Source: JALZUE01 sp051251725 (GTDB lineage Bacteria > Pseudomonadota > Gammaproteobacteria > Enterobacterales > Alteromonadaceae). Taken from it: 64,000 nucleotides of DNA. Below are positions 8,669-17,144 of this stretch, one piece after another (position 1 is the stretch's first letter; every line of letters begins with the position of its first letter). The DNA lies in assembly GCA_051251725.1 (NCBI GenBank), contig JBPOFN010000017.1:22606-86605 (forward strand). Reading direction: 5' to 3'. A model generated the notes under the pieces. It worked only from the letters and a program-made list of their open reading frames with translations. It was not told the origin of the DNA and did not search any database. Both the position numbers and the translations under genes were made by a program.

Positions 8669-9559
8669 ATGAAGCCTAAAATGAAATCTAAACTAACCTT
8701 ACTGAAACTTGTCAGAGCGCCTGCCGGTTTAACAGCAGTATCAAATATTATTGCCGCAGCGGTGATCGCGTCCAACAATCAATTATCGGCCGATATCATC
8801 CTTCTAATTTGCGCCAGCATATTTTTGTATTTTTCTGGCATGGCGTTAAATGATTGTTTCGATTATCAGGAAGATTTTTCTGAACGTGCGACTCGGCCAA
8901 TTCCAAGTGGTGAAATTTCACTGAAAAACGCTTGGCTATTCGGTATTAGCTTAATGGCCGCAGGAATATTATTCGCCTTTAGTTATAGCTTGTCGGCGGG
9001 TTTTATCAGTATCGCTTTAGCAACCGCCATTGTTTTATATAATGGTGTGATTAAAAAAGGCTTTATAGGCTCTATTTGTATGGCCAGTTGCCGATACGTC
9101 AATTGGCTCTTAGGCGCTAGTTTTGTAGGTTTAGCCGCCAGCAGTTATTTAATGGCATTGCCGATATTTTTTTACATTGTCGGCTTAACTTTTTTAAGCA
9201 AACAAGAAACCCACGGTGAAAATAAATCTGCCGTGATCGTTTGCGCTTTAATGTTAACGTTGACCGCCGCTAGTATTTTGTATTTAGTTGAATACCAATT
9301 TGCCTTAAATCATTTTGAATATTTAACCGCTTTTGTCCTGCTCGCGATTTGGTGTTTATTAATCGCCAGCAAACTGATTAAAATATTCAATAATTTTACC
9401 CCAGGTAATATTCAGCAATTAATTGGCTGGATGGTGATCGGCGTCATTCCGCTTGATGCTTTATTAGTTGCAGCTTCAGGTGAATACATAGTAAGTTTAA
9501 TTATCTTAGCTTTGTTACCGCCTTGCCGCATGCTTAACAAATATTTATACGTGACTTAA
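8669..9559 (+). CDS. eboC: EboC, UbiA-like prenyltransferase
   Basis: Polytopic membrane protein of 296 residues (about eight or nine hydrophobic helices) of the UbiA superfamily, which attaches prenyl groups to acceptors. The first Asp-rich motif is intact: NDCFDYQED (61-69), matching NDxxDxxxD, followed by RATRPIPSGEIS. The second motif, normally Asp-rich, is replaced by KQETHGENK (about 179-186), so metal binding there may differ. It lies 27 bp after eboD. In the Nostoc ebo work the module is linked to moving scytonemin precursors to the periplasm; EboC would be its membrane component, possibly making a lipid-linked intermediate (inference). Confidence 0.87.
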   Translation: MKPKMKSKLTLLKLVRAPAGLTAVSNIIAAAVIASNNQLSADIILLICASIFLYFSGMALNDCFDYQEDFSERATRPIPSGEISLKNAWLFGISLMAAGILFAFSYSLSAGFISIALATAIVLYNGVIKKGFIGSICMASCRYVNWLLGASFVGLAASSYLMALPIFFYIVGLTFLSKQETHGENKSAVIVCALMLTLTAASILYLVEYQFALNHFEYLTAFVLLAIWCLLIASKLIKIFNNFTPGNIQQLIGWMVIGVIPLDALLVAASGEYIVSLIILALLPPCRMLNKYLYVT

Positions 9560-9591
9560 GTCGCCTTGTTTAACAAACTTAGTAACTAATA

Positions 9592-10380
9592 ATGAATACT
9601 GAAACACTTTGCCATCATTTAACCGAACAACTGAATTCAGAGGAACAACGCTGGTTATCAGATTCATTAGCTTTAATTAAGACCAGCAGCGATCCGATTA
9701 ACGACTTACTTAATATTTCGGTGATCGTGAAGCGTAAGTTAACCAGCACAATTACTTTTTCGATACCGTCGGCAACAGTATCATTAAGACACTGTGATAA
9801 CGCCGAGTTGATTCGGATCTTATTATTATTGGCGACCTTTGAATATCATCCACAGTTGAATAAAAAAACCAGCTTAAAAGCTTATTACCAAGCAGGTGAT
9901 AGCTCTGAAAAGTGTGCATTTTTAAAAGGCTTATCGCTGTTTGATGCCGAAGGGGAAGGCGTTAACTTAGCGGTAAATGCGGGCCGTTGTAATAGCCTTG
10001 ATGAATTTTCAGCGTTGGCACTTAATAATCCTTATCCCGCGTTATTTTTTCCAGTATTGAATTTTAATCAAACGGTTTTAAAAGCCTTATTTTTAGGATT
10101 AGAAATCGACGCCGTAGTTAATTTAGCCAAGCGTCAAAATAGTAATCTCAGTAATATGTGTTTTTCCTATGCGGTTGAACAAGCATTAGCAGAACGAATT
10201 CCGCCAGCAAGTTTATGGCTAGCGATCACCTTTGATGACTTAAACGACGAAAATAAACAGCTTTTTACCGAATATTTTCGGCACTTTTATCATTTTGATA
10301 AAGCACATCAGCTATTATTAACAACATTAATAAACGCAGATAAAATACCAAATGTGCTCGATAATAAGACTGAAAGTTAA
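9592..10380 (+). CDS. eboA: EboA-family protein
   Basis: A 262-residue, largely helical, soluble protein with no signal peptide, occupying the EboA position. The pattern SVIVKRKL, IRILLLLATFEYHP and the later FFPVLNFNQTVLKALFLGLEI fits EboA, a family with no known fold relative or activity. It has a helical-repeat feel (HEAT-like) but no catalytic motif that I can see. It lies 32 bp after eboC. The 73-bp gap to eboB is the largest in the cluster and could hold a secondary promoter. Identification rests partly on cluster context. Confidence 0.8.
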   Translation: MNTETLCHHLTEQLNSEEQRWLSDSLALIKTSSDPINDLLNISVIVKRKLTSTITFSIPSATVSLRHCDNAELIRILLLLATFEYHPQLNKKTSLKAYYQAGDSSEKCAFLKGLSLFDAEGEGVNLAVNAGRCNSLDEFSALALNNPYPALFFPVLNFNQTVLKALFLGLEIDAVVNLAKRQNSNLSNMCFSYAVEQALAERIPPASLWLAITFDDLNDENKQLFTEYFRHFYHFDKAHQLLLTTLINADKIPNVLDNKTES

Positions 10381-10453
10381 CCTCAATCAGTAAGATTAAC
10401 ACCACTAATTTACATAAAACCAAAGCGATATAAGCCTTTGAGAAGGAACAACG

Positions 10454-11335
10454 ATGAATTATTTTGACCCGCATATTCACATGCTAGCAAGAACCACTGA
10501 TGATTATCAAAACATGGCAGCTGCTGGTATTATTGGCATTGTTGAACCGGCTTTTTGGTTAGGCCAGCCACGGACCCAAGTGGGCTCGTTTATTGATTAT
10601 TTTGACACTCTAATTGGCTGGGAGCATTTTCGCGCTTCACAATTTGGCATTATGCATTTTTGTACCATGGGCCTTAACCCAAAAGAAGCGAACGATGTTG
10701 ATTTAGCAGAAGAAGTGATGAAAATTTTACCGCGTTATTGTCAAAAAGATAATGTGGTTGGTGTTGGTGAAATTGGTTATGACGATATCACACCAGAAGA
10801 AGATCGCTTTTTATGTGAGCAAATACAGTTAGCAAAAGAGTTAAACTTACCGGTGTTAATTCACACCCCACATCGCGATAAAGTCAGCGGCACTAAACGT
10901 ACCCTCGATGTTATTCGTGAAAGCGGCATTGCCGAAGAAATGGTATTAGTTGATCATTTGACCGAGCAAACTTTACCTTTGGTATTAGAAACTAATTGCT
11001 GGCGTGGCCACAGTATTTACCCAAATACTAAAATGTCAGAGCCGCGCATGGTGAAATTATTACAACAATACGGCACCGATAAAATGATCGTTAACAGCGC
11101 CGCCGATTGGGGCGTTAGTGATCCATTAAAAGTGCCTAAAACCGCGCAAGCCATGTTAGCTGATGGTTTTAGTGAAGCTGAAGTTGAAAAAGTTACCTTT
11201 AATAACCCGATTAACTTTTTTGCTCAAAGCGGTCGTATTTCATTAGATATGGTAAAAAAACCCTTAATCGATCAAACCAAAACCTTTAAAGACAATAAAG
11301 TATTACGCGGACAAGAGCCGATTATCGAAAAGTAA
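10454..11335 (+). CDS. eboB: EboB, TatD-related metal hydrolase
   Basis: TatD-type amidohydrolase barrel of 293 residues. Metal ligands are in the expected order: His7 and His9 (DPHIH), Glu106 (GVGEIGYDD), His137 (LIHTPH), His168 (VDHLTEQ) and Asp218 (SAADWG). TatD enzymes are metal-dependent nucleases or hydrolases; EboB members form a separate branch whose substrate is not known. An AGAAGGA ribosome site lies well placed before the ATG. It is 26 bp from eboE. No signal peptide, so cytoplasmic. Confidence 0.87.
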   Translation: MNYFDPHIHMLARTTDDYQNMAAAGIIGIVEPAFWLGQPRTQVGSFIDYFDTLIGWEHFRASQFGIMHFCTMGLNPKEANDVDLAEEVMKILPRYCQKDNVVGVGEIGYDDITPEEDRFLCEQIQLAKELNLPVLIHTPHRDKVSGTKRTLDVIRESGIAEEMVLVDHLTEQTLPLVLETNCWRGHSIYPNTKMSEPRMVKLLQQYGTDKMIVNSAADWGVSDPLKVPKTAQAMLADGFSEAEVEKVTFNNPINFFAQSGRISLDMVKKPLIDQTKTFKDNKVLRGQEPIIEK

Positions 11336-11361
11336 TTATAAACAGTAACAACGGCAACCCG

Positions 11362-12561
11362 ATGTCTTATCAAAAAGCCCAACTTGCATACTGCAGCAAT
11401 GTTCATCCCGGCGCTTCATTAGCTGAGGTTGAAAGTAATTTAAGCCAACACTTTGCTGAAGTACGTAAACTGCGCCAGCTTTCTGCAATGGCGTCTGGGT
11501 TGTGGTTGTCGGCTGAAACAGCCAGCGAGCTAGTATGCTCACAAGCTGCGCTCGAAAGCTTTAAAAACAACCTTGCTAACAATGGTGTGTTACTAACCAG
11601 CCTAAATGGCTTTCCATTTGGTAATTTTCATTTAGACGTGGTTAAAGAAAAAGTCTATTTACCGACATGGGCCGAAACCTCGCGCTTAACTTACACTCAG
11701 CAACTGGCTGATATTTTAGCCGCTTGTTTACCGGATAATATTAATATTGGCGCAATTTCTACCTTGCCTTTTGCTTATGCCAGTAACTGGAGTAAGGAAC
11801 GGCATCACAGCGCCATTGCGCAACTATTAGCACTGACAAAGTATTTAAAAACACTTGAGCAACAAACTAAGAAGCGCATTGTGCTTTGCCTTGAAATGGA
11901 ACCTGATTGTGTGTTTCAAGCCACCGATGAATTAGTCACCTTTTTTACTAACGATTTATTACCCGCGGCACTAAAACAAGGCATTTCAAATGCTGACGTC
12001 TTACGTTATATCGGTTGTTGTTACGACACTTGTCATCAGGCGGTGATGAATGAAAACATCGGTAAGTCGCTAACTAAAATCAATCAAGCCGGTATTTATA
12101 TTGGTAAAATACAAATCTCGAATGCCGTTCAAGCAACACTTACCGATCAGCAATCGGTCACTGAATTAACCACGCTTTTTCAAGATGCAAAATTTTTACA
12201 TCAAAGTAAAATCTTTCATGGTGATAAATATCACACAGAGTTAGCCGATTTAAATCAAACTGAATTAGCGGCCATAGTCGCCAAGCAGCCTGAGCTTACT
12301 GCCAATATTCATTATCATATTCCAATCCACCAAACGGTGTTTGAGCAAGCATTTTTATCCAGTACACAAACAGCGATAATGGCAACGCTCGATTTTGTAA
12401 AAAACCAACTGAATTACCAACCCTATTTAGAAATTGAAACTTATACCTGGTTAAACTTAATTGCAAAAAACAGCAAACAAAGTTTTAATTTACACCACGG
12501 CTTAGCCGCTGAATTTACCTGGTTAGAACAAGCGTTAACCGAGCGTAATCTCCTAAAATAA
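11362..12561 (+). CDS. eboE: EboE, xylose-isomerase-like TIM barrel
   Basis: A 399-residue protein with the layout of the sugar phosphate isomerase/epimerase (AP endonuclease 2) barrel. The start AQLAYCSNVHPG is typical of EboE. Likely metal ligands are visible: Glu in LCLEMEPDC, Asp and His in CCYDTCHQAV, and GKIQISNA on a later strand. It is cytoplasmic and probably acts on a sugar- or cyclitol-like intermediate, which would fit EboD's presumed product (inference). It is tightly placed between eboB (26 bp) and eboF (11 bp). Confidence 0.86.
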   Translation: MSYQKAQLAYCSNVHPGASLAEVESNLSQHFAEVRKLRQLSAMASGLWLSAETASELVCSQAALESFKNNLANNGVLLTSLNGFPFGNFHLDVVKEKVYLPTWAETSRLTYTQQLADILAACLPDNINIGAISTLPFAYASNWSKERHHSAIAQLLALTKYLKTLEQQTKKRIVLCLEMEPDCVFQATDELVTFFTNDLLPAALKQGISNADVLRYIGCCYDTCHQAVMNENIGKSLTKINQAGIYIGKIQISNAVQATLTDQQSVTELTTLFQDAKFLHQSKIFHGDKYHTELADLNQTELAAIVAKQPELTANIHYHIPIHQTVFEQAFLSSTQTAIMATLDFVKNQLNYQPYLEIETYTWLNLIAKNSKQSFNLHHGLAAEFTWLEQALTERNLLK

Positions 12562-12572
12562 CGAGTATTTAT

Positions 12573-13949
12573 ATGTCATCCCCTTTAATTGTCTTAAACG
12601 TTGTTGGCCTTAGCCCTTATATGATTGGCGATAACACCCCAAACATTAATAAGCTGTTGGCAAAAAATTATCAGGTAAATAACTTAGCAGCAGAATTTCC
12701 AGCGGTTACCACCACCGCACAATCAGCGATGTTAACTGGCAAGCAAGCTTGCGATCACGGCATTGTTGGCAATGGTTGGTATTTTCATGAGTTAGCTGAA
12801 GTTGGTTTTTGGAAACAAGCGAACCAGCTGGTGCAAAGTGATAAAATTTGGGATGTATTGAAAGCCAAAAACCCGCAGCTTAAAGTCTCTAAATTATTTT
12901 GGTGGTACAACATGTACGCCAATGTTGATAACAGCATAACGCCGCGGCCACATTATTTAGCCGACGGTGGTAAAGTTTTCGACCTTTATTCATCACCAGC
13001 AGGCCTGCACGAAGAAATTGAAGCAGAAATAGGTACTTTCCCGTTTTTTAATTTTTGGGGCCCTAAAGCCGGTATTGGCGCTAGTCAGTGGATCGCAAAA
13101 GCAGCGCTTAAAGAATTTGCACTCAATAAGCCCGATTTACAATTGGTCTATTTACCGCATCTCGATTATTGCTTGCAAAAATTTGGTCCGAATCACGACT
13201 CTATTCCGGCAGAAATTCAAGCCATTGATGCTGTTGTTGGTGAGCTCATTGACGCTCATCAAGCAAGCGGCGCGGAATTTATTATTGTCTCTGAATATGG
13301 CATTACCGAAGTTAATAAAACCATACATATCAATCGTATATTACGTCAGCAAGGTTATATTACGGTGCGTAATACCTTACAGTTTGAAAACCTTGATTGC
13401 GGCGCATCCACGGCCTTTGCGGTCGCTGATCATCAATGTGCGCATATTTATGTCAATGACAAAACTAAATTAAGCGAGATTAAAGCCTTATTAGCAAAGG
13501 CCGATGGCGTTGAAAAGGTATTAGACAAAGAGCAGCAAAAAGAGCTTGGCATTAATCATCAGCGCAGTGGTGATTTAGTGGCAATAAGTAACGCTGACGC
13601 TTGGTTTAGCTATTATTTTTGGCTTGACGATAAACACGCACCTGACTTTGCCCGCACCGTCGATATTCATCGGAAAGTGGGTTACGACCCAGTGGAAATG
13701 TTTGTTGATCCAAAAATAAAATTACCACTACTGGCAATAGCCGCACGCGTTCTGAAGAAAAAGCTCGGCTTTCGTTATTTAATGGATGTTATCCCGCTCG
13801 ACACTGATCTGGTTAAAGGTAGCCATGGTCGAATTACCGACGATCCAGCGCAAGGGCCCATTTTAATCGCGCCAGCAACTATGATTAATAGCAGCCACCA
13901 GTATCAGCAAACCGATATTTATCAACTGCTGTTACAGCACTACCAATAA
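12573..13949 (+). CDS. eboF: EboF, alkaline-phosphatase-superfamily phosphodiesterase
   Basis: Last gene of the ebo cluster, 458 residues, of the nucleotide pyrophosphatase/phosphodiesterase branch of the alkaline phosphatase superfamily. The nucleophile Thr is in FPAVTTTAQSAMLTGK (Thr46 or Thr47), with GIVGNGWYF just after. The canonical metal-site residues are altered: the N-terminal strand reads LNVVGLSP rather than one ending in DG, and SEYG (240-243) stands where the superfamily usually has SDHG. LPHLDYCLQKFG (about 194-205) replaces the usual DxxGH segment. No signal peptide is visible. It would hydrolyse a phosphodiester or phosphate ester late in the pathway (inference). Confidence 0.86.
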   Translation: MSSPLIVLNVVGLSPYMIGDNTPNINKLLAKNYQVNNLAAEFPAVTTTAQSAMLTGKQACDHGIVGNGWYFHELAEVGFWKQANQLVQSDKIWDVLKAKNPQLKVSKLFWWYNMYANVDNSITPRPHYLADGGKVFDLYSSPAGLHEEIEAEIGTFPFFNFWGPKAGIGASQWIAKAALKEFALNKPDLQLVYLPHLDYCLQKFGPNHDSIPAEIQAIDAVVGELIDAHQASGAEFIIVSEYGITEVNKTIHINRILRQQGYITVRNTLQFENLDCGASTAFAVADHQCAHIYVNDKTKLSEIKALLAKADGVEKVLDKEQQKELGINHQRSGDLVAISNADAWFSYYFWLDDKHAPDFARTVDIHRKVGYDPVEMFVDPKIKLPLLAIAARVLKKKLGFRYLMDVIPLDTDLVKGSHGRITDDPAQGPILIAPATMINSSHQYQQTDIYQLLLQHYQ

Positions 13950-13969
13950 CAGTACTTATGCTTTAGCAA

Positions 13970-14018
13970 TCGGGGGGGGCTGTTGCCACCCCGAATTAAG
14001 CTTAGCCCCAACACCCCC
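13970..14018. repeat. G8 tract with facing C-runs after eboF
   Basis: Eight consecutive G (13972-13979) are followed by CCCC (13989-13992), CCCC and CCCCC (about 14006-14018). TCGGGG and CCCCGA form a stem around a 13-nt loop, or the G-run may pair with the later C-run. It could act as the 3' end structure of the ebo transcript; there is no T-run. It is strikingly GC-rich for this AT-rich region. Confidence 0.5.
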
Positions 14019-14212
14019 CTTCGCGCTACCCTATATACACAGGTATTTATTTGATATATATCAGATAAAATCTATCGTGTTAAAATTTTCCTCGAACTAT
14101 AATGCAAATTTGATGCTTGCCTTTAACTGGTAATAATCTTATCTTCTAGCTCATTATTTCACTTTTATTTACCGACAACCTTATTTTATGATGCTGGTAA
14201 AGAGTCTTATCG

Positions 14213-16252
14213 ATGCAATTTTTAAAAAAATTTAGAATTAAAACTCGGATAATTTTCCTCGTCGTAATCCCGCTACTCGTTACCTTAATCCTGTCAGCTG
14301 AACGAGCAAACATTGCCTTTATTCAACAAGAGAAAATACATAAACTTGATACCGTATTAGATTACGCCAACGTAACTTATCCCTATATTGCCGCCATTTT
14401 GCAAGAAGCGTCTTATAGTCGTAACTATATTGATAGCACAGTAAACGACAGTGCCAAATATCAACAGCTCACCCAAAAATCCCGTGCTAATACCTTAATA
14501 AAACAACAAACTTACTTAGCCTTTATTAATACTCACCGAACCGTCTTAGCCGAATTTGTAAAACTTAACGCCCACCTTGACGATTTACGCACCATGATTG
14601 AACGCTTAAAACTTGTTCGCCAAGGTATAGACAATAAAGTTCATACTTATAAAACCGGCAATAGTGAAATTCATACCATGTGGGAAATGACAGTAACCGT
14701 TCGGCGCTTAGTATTAACGTTAAACGAAATTGTTGTTATTGCCGGACAAAATGAACAGCTAGGAAAAATGTCGAATGCCTATTACAACTTGGTAGTGGCG
14801 AATACTGAAGCCTCTTTTCATAACAGCTTTGTTCATAAAGCCATTCAATCGCAACTTGATGTTTACATTTTTGGCGAAATTTACCGTGGTGCGACAGCGA
14901 TGCAACGCCATCATGAATTGTTTCAAAGTTTCGCCAGTCCTAGAGCGCTTAATGTCTTTCATCAAATGATCAATAGTGAAGATTATAAAACCTTTGAAAA
15001 AATCGCCTTAACCGCGCGCAGTGATATTTATAACAACATTAATAAAAAGGTCGTGATAGCAGACACAACCAACTGGAATACCATTAACGACAATATTGCG
15101 CAGCAATACCAGCAAACCATGGAACAAGTGCTAAAAGAGTTAATTGACACAAAAAATCAGTTAGTTGAGGCCGCTAACAAGCAAGTACTAGAAACCTTTT
15201 TGATCTTGTTTGGTCTGTTAATTATTATCGCCGTGGTTTCCTACTTGATTGCTAAAAGCATTACCAACCCGTTAAAAACTATGGTGCATTCATTTAGAAA
15301 CTTATCGCAAGATAAAAATATGACCCTAACGTTAGATCAGTCAGGTAATGATGAACTAACTGAGCTGGCTAAGGCTTTCAATATCTTGTTAGCAAGCTTT
15401 AAAGTGACGTTAAAAACTGTGCAAGATGAAGCCCTTATTATTAATGACACAACCGCCAATGTAGCGACTGCCATGGCAGAGTCTTCAGCCTTATCCAACA
15501 ACCAATTACAAGCGACCGACAGCATCTCAGTGGCAATCAATGAAATGAGTACCACCATTGAGGAAGTAGCTAACATGGCCAACAGTACCTCAGATGTGGT
15601 GCAAAAGGCTTATGATATTTCTGTTGAAAGTACCAATAATGCCGAACAAAGCCAAGCGATGATGGAAAACTTAACGATAGAACTCGGCCATACCGCGGAA
15701 GTTGTTGGTAATTTAAATGAAGGCACAAAACTAATTGGTAACGTGCTAAACGTCATTCAAAGTATTGCTGAGCAAACAAATTTATTAGCACTTAACGCTG
15801 CCATTGAAGCGGCACGAGCAGGTGAAATGGGCCGAGGCTTCGCTGTGGTTGCCGACGAAGTAAGAAACCTAGCTGGCCGTACGCAAGAAGCGACTGAACA
15901 AATCCGCCAACAAATTCAAACGTTACAGCAAAGTTCTGCCGCCGCGACAAGCAATATGGAGAATCTACAGGGTGAAGGTAATAAAGCCGTCGCTATCGTG
16001 ATTCAAAGTTCACAAGCCTTTTCTGTGATGAAAGCAGAACTTGACACCATTACCCATATGGCTATGCAAATAGCCACCGCTGCCGAAGAGCAAACCAGTG
16101 TTTCGAATGAAATCAATGAGCGTATTTTAGCGATTAAAGACGACACCGATAGCATTACCCACAAAACCAATGACACAACAAAATCAGCGCAAGGCTTAAA
16201 AGCGATCGGCGAACGATTAAATCGTCATATCAGCGAGTTTAAATTAACCTAA
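14213..16252 (+). CDS. Methyl-accepting chemotaxis protein with NIT-like sensor
   Basis: Inner-membrane chemoreceptor of 679 residues. It has TM1 (about 13-29), a roughly 300-residue periplasmic helical sensor whose start (IAAILQEASYSRNYID) resembles a nitrate/nitrite-sensing (NIT) domain, TM2 (about 326-348), HAMP (about 349-402), and a C-terminal signalling domain. The highly conserved hairpin tip EQTNLLALNAAIEAARAGE is intact, followed by GRGFAVVADEVRNLAGRTQEAT, which binds CheA/CheW. The final residues (HISEFKLT) lack the NWETF-type CheR tether. The ligand is unknown. It lies alone 263 bp after the ebo cluster with its own upstream region, so a functional link to ebo is speculative. Confidence 0.9.
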   Translation: MQFLKKFRIKTRIIFLVVIPLLVTLILSAERANIAFIQQEKIHKLDTVLDYANVTYPYIAAILQEASYSRNYIDSTVNDSAKYQQLTQKSRANTLIKQQTYLAFINTHRTVLAEFVKLNAHLDDLRTMIERLKLVRQGIDNKVHTYKTGNSEIHTMWEMTVTVRRLVLTLNEIVVIAGQNEQLGKMSNAYYNLVVANTEASFHNSFVHKAIQSQLDVYIFGEIYRGATAMQRHHELFQSFASPRALNVFHQMINSEDYKTFEKIALTARSDIYNNINKKVVIADTTNWNTINDNIAQQYQQTMEQVLKELIDTKNQLVEAANKQVLETFLILFGLLIIIAVVSYLIAKSITNPLKTMVHSFRNLSQDKNMTLTLDQSGNDELTELAKAFNILLASFKVTLKTVQDEALIINDTTANVATAMAESSALSNNQLQATDSISVAINEMSTTIEEVANMANSTSDVVQKAYDISVESTNNAEQSQAMMENLTIELGHTAEVVGNLNEGTKLIGNVLNVIQSIAEQTNLLALNAAIEAARAGEMGRGFAVVADEVRNLAGRTQEATEQIRQQIQTLQQSSAAATSNMENLQGEGNKAVAIVIQSSQAFSVMKAELDTITHMAMQIATAAEEQTSVSNEINERILAIKDDTDSITHKTNDTTKSAQGLKAIGERLNRHISEFKLT

Positions 16253-16258
16253 AGGAAA

Positions 16259-16316
16259 GAGTGTTAGTGTTAGTGTTAGTCACAAATCATAAAATATAAA
16301 TTTGCGACTAACACTC
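16259..16316 (+). repeat. GTGTTA triplicate and hairpin after the MCP gene
   Basis: The hexamer GTGTTA is repeated three times in tandem from 16261. The last copy begins a 15-bp stem (16273-16287 with 16300-16314, one G:T/A:C position). The sequence is followed by TCTTAT, only weakly U-rich, so this may be a weak terminator for the chemoreceptor gene. Confidence 0.55.
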
Positions 16317-16360
16317 TTATCAATAACCAAGCGTTATTGGTGTTGAAGGTAAGTTGTCGC

Positions 16361-17071
16361 TTACTTATTTTCTCGGCGCTGACCAAAAGTTAATAACATT
16401 GCGAGAGCAAACAGCCCTATCGTTGCCGGTTCAGGCACATCAATCGACTCATTAGCACTCCCGGTATCAATTAAGGTAGTGACACCATTACCTGAATTAA
16501 ACGCGGCAAAGTTTGACGCTATTTCACTCTCAAAGCGAAAAAAACTGCCAAATTCATCACCAATTTTATCACCGGCATCAATATAAAAATCGCTCGCATT
16601 GGACTCTAACCAATAATCAGCAACTAAGTCATCATATAAGCCTTGATCAAAATAAAACCAGTTAACGCCTGAAATACCCGATTCTTCGCCATACAAGCTG
16701 TCATAACTGCCATGTGAATCAAGAAAAGTAGCATTCCATGAGGTTTCATCATAAAAGCTTGCTGACCAAACATCACCTAAATAGTAATCCCAGTCGTCTG
16801 CGGTATAAGCGACAGCAACATTTTCACTACTATAGGGGTAAAACTCATCAACCCAAGGTGAAGTTCCTAATTCATCCAACTGTCCGGTAGTAACACCAAA
16901 CTCAGTAATAGCTTGGCTGCTTTGGTTATCAATAGTATAAAAACCTCCACCCCAAATTTCATCGGCATATTCACCAACCAAGACAGTATCAATAACACTT
17001 GCTTGCGCGCTAAAGGCAGTCAATGTTGTTAATGCTAATAACGACAAGACACGCTTTTTTAAATTCAACAT
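16361..17071 (-). CDS. PEP-CTERM sorted exoprotein
   Basis: A 236-residue exported protein. It has an N-terminal signal peptide (LKKRVLSLLALTTLTAFSAQA, cleavage near residue 25) and a C-terminal PEP-CTERM signal: VPEPATIGLFALAMLLTFGQ then RRENK. That tripartite tail is recognised by an exosortase (EpsH-type), usually alongside exopolysaccharide production. The mature part is very acidic and rich in Tyr, Trp, Phe, Ser and Asp. It has no recognised catalytic domain. No exosortase is in this window. It lies 73 bp downstream of the GH86 gene on the opposite side of a strong hairpin, same strand; a role at the cell surface during growth on algal polysaccharide is inference. Confidence 0.85.
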   Translation of the reverse strand: MLNLKKRVLSLLALTTLTAFSAQASVIDTVLVGEYADEIWGGGFYTIDNQSSQAITEFGVTTGQLDELGTSPWVDEFYPYSSENVAVAYTADDWDYYLGDVWSASFYDETSWNATFLDSHGSYDSLYGEESGISGVNWFYFDQGLYDDLVADYWLESNASDFYIDAGDKIGDEFGSFFRFESEIASNFAAFNSGNGVTTLIDTGSANESIDVPEPATIGLFALAMLLTFGQRRENK

Positions 17072-17104
17072 AATAATTCCACTATTAAAAAATTTTTAAA
17101 CTGA

Positions 17105-17142
17105 GGTAAACGCCGGCTTAACTGAATAAGCCGGCGTTTACC
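17105..17142. repeat. Perfect 16-bp hairpin between GH86 and PEP-CTERM genes
   Basis: GGTAAACGCCGGCTTA (17105-17120) pairs perfectly with 17127-17142 across a 6-nt loop. It lies 2 bp past the GH86 stop codon (minus strand). No T-run touches the stem on either strand; a T-rich stretch starts about 9 nt further on the minus strand. It may be a 3'-end stabiliser or a terminator of unusual type. Confidence 0.75.
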
Positions 17143-17144
17143 CA

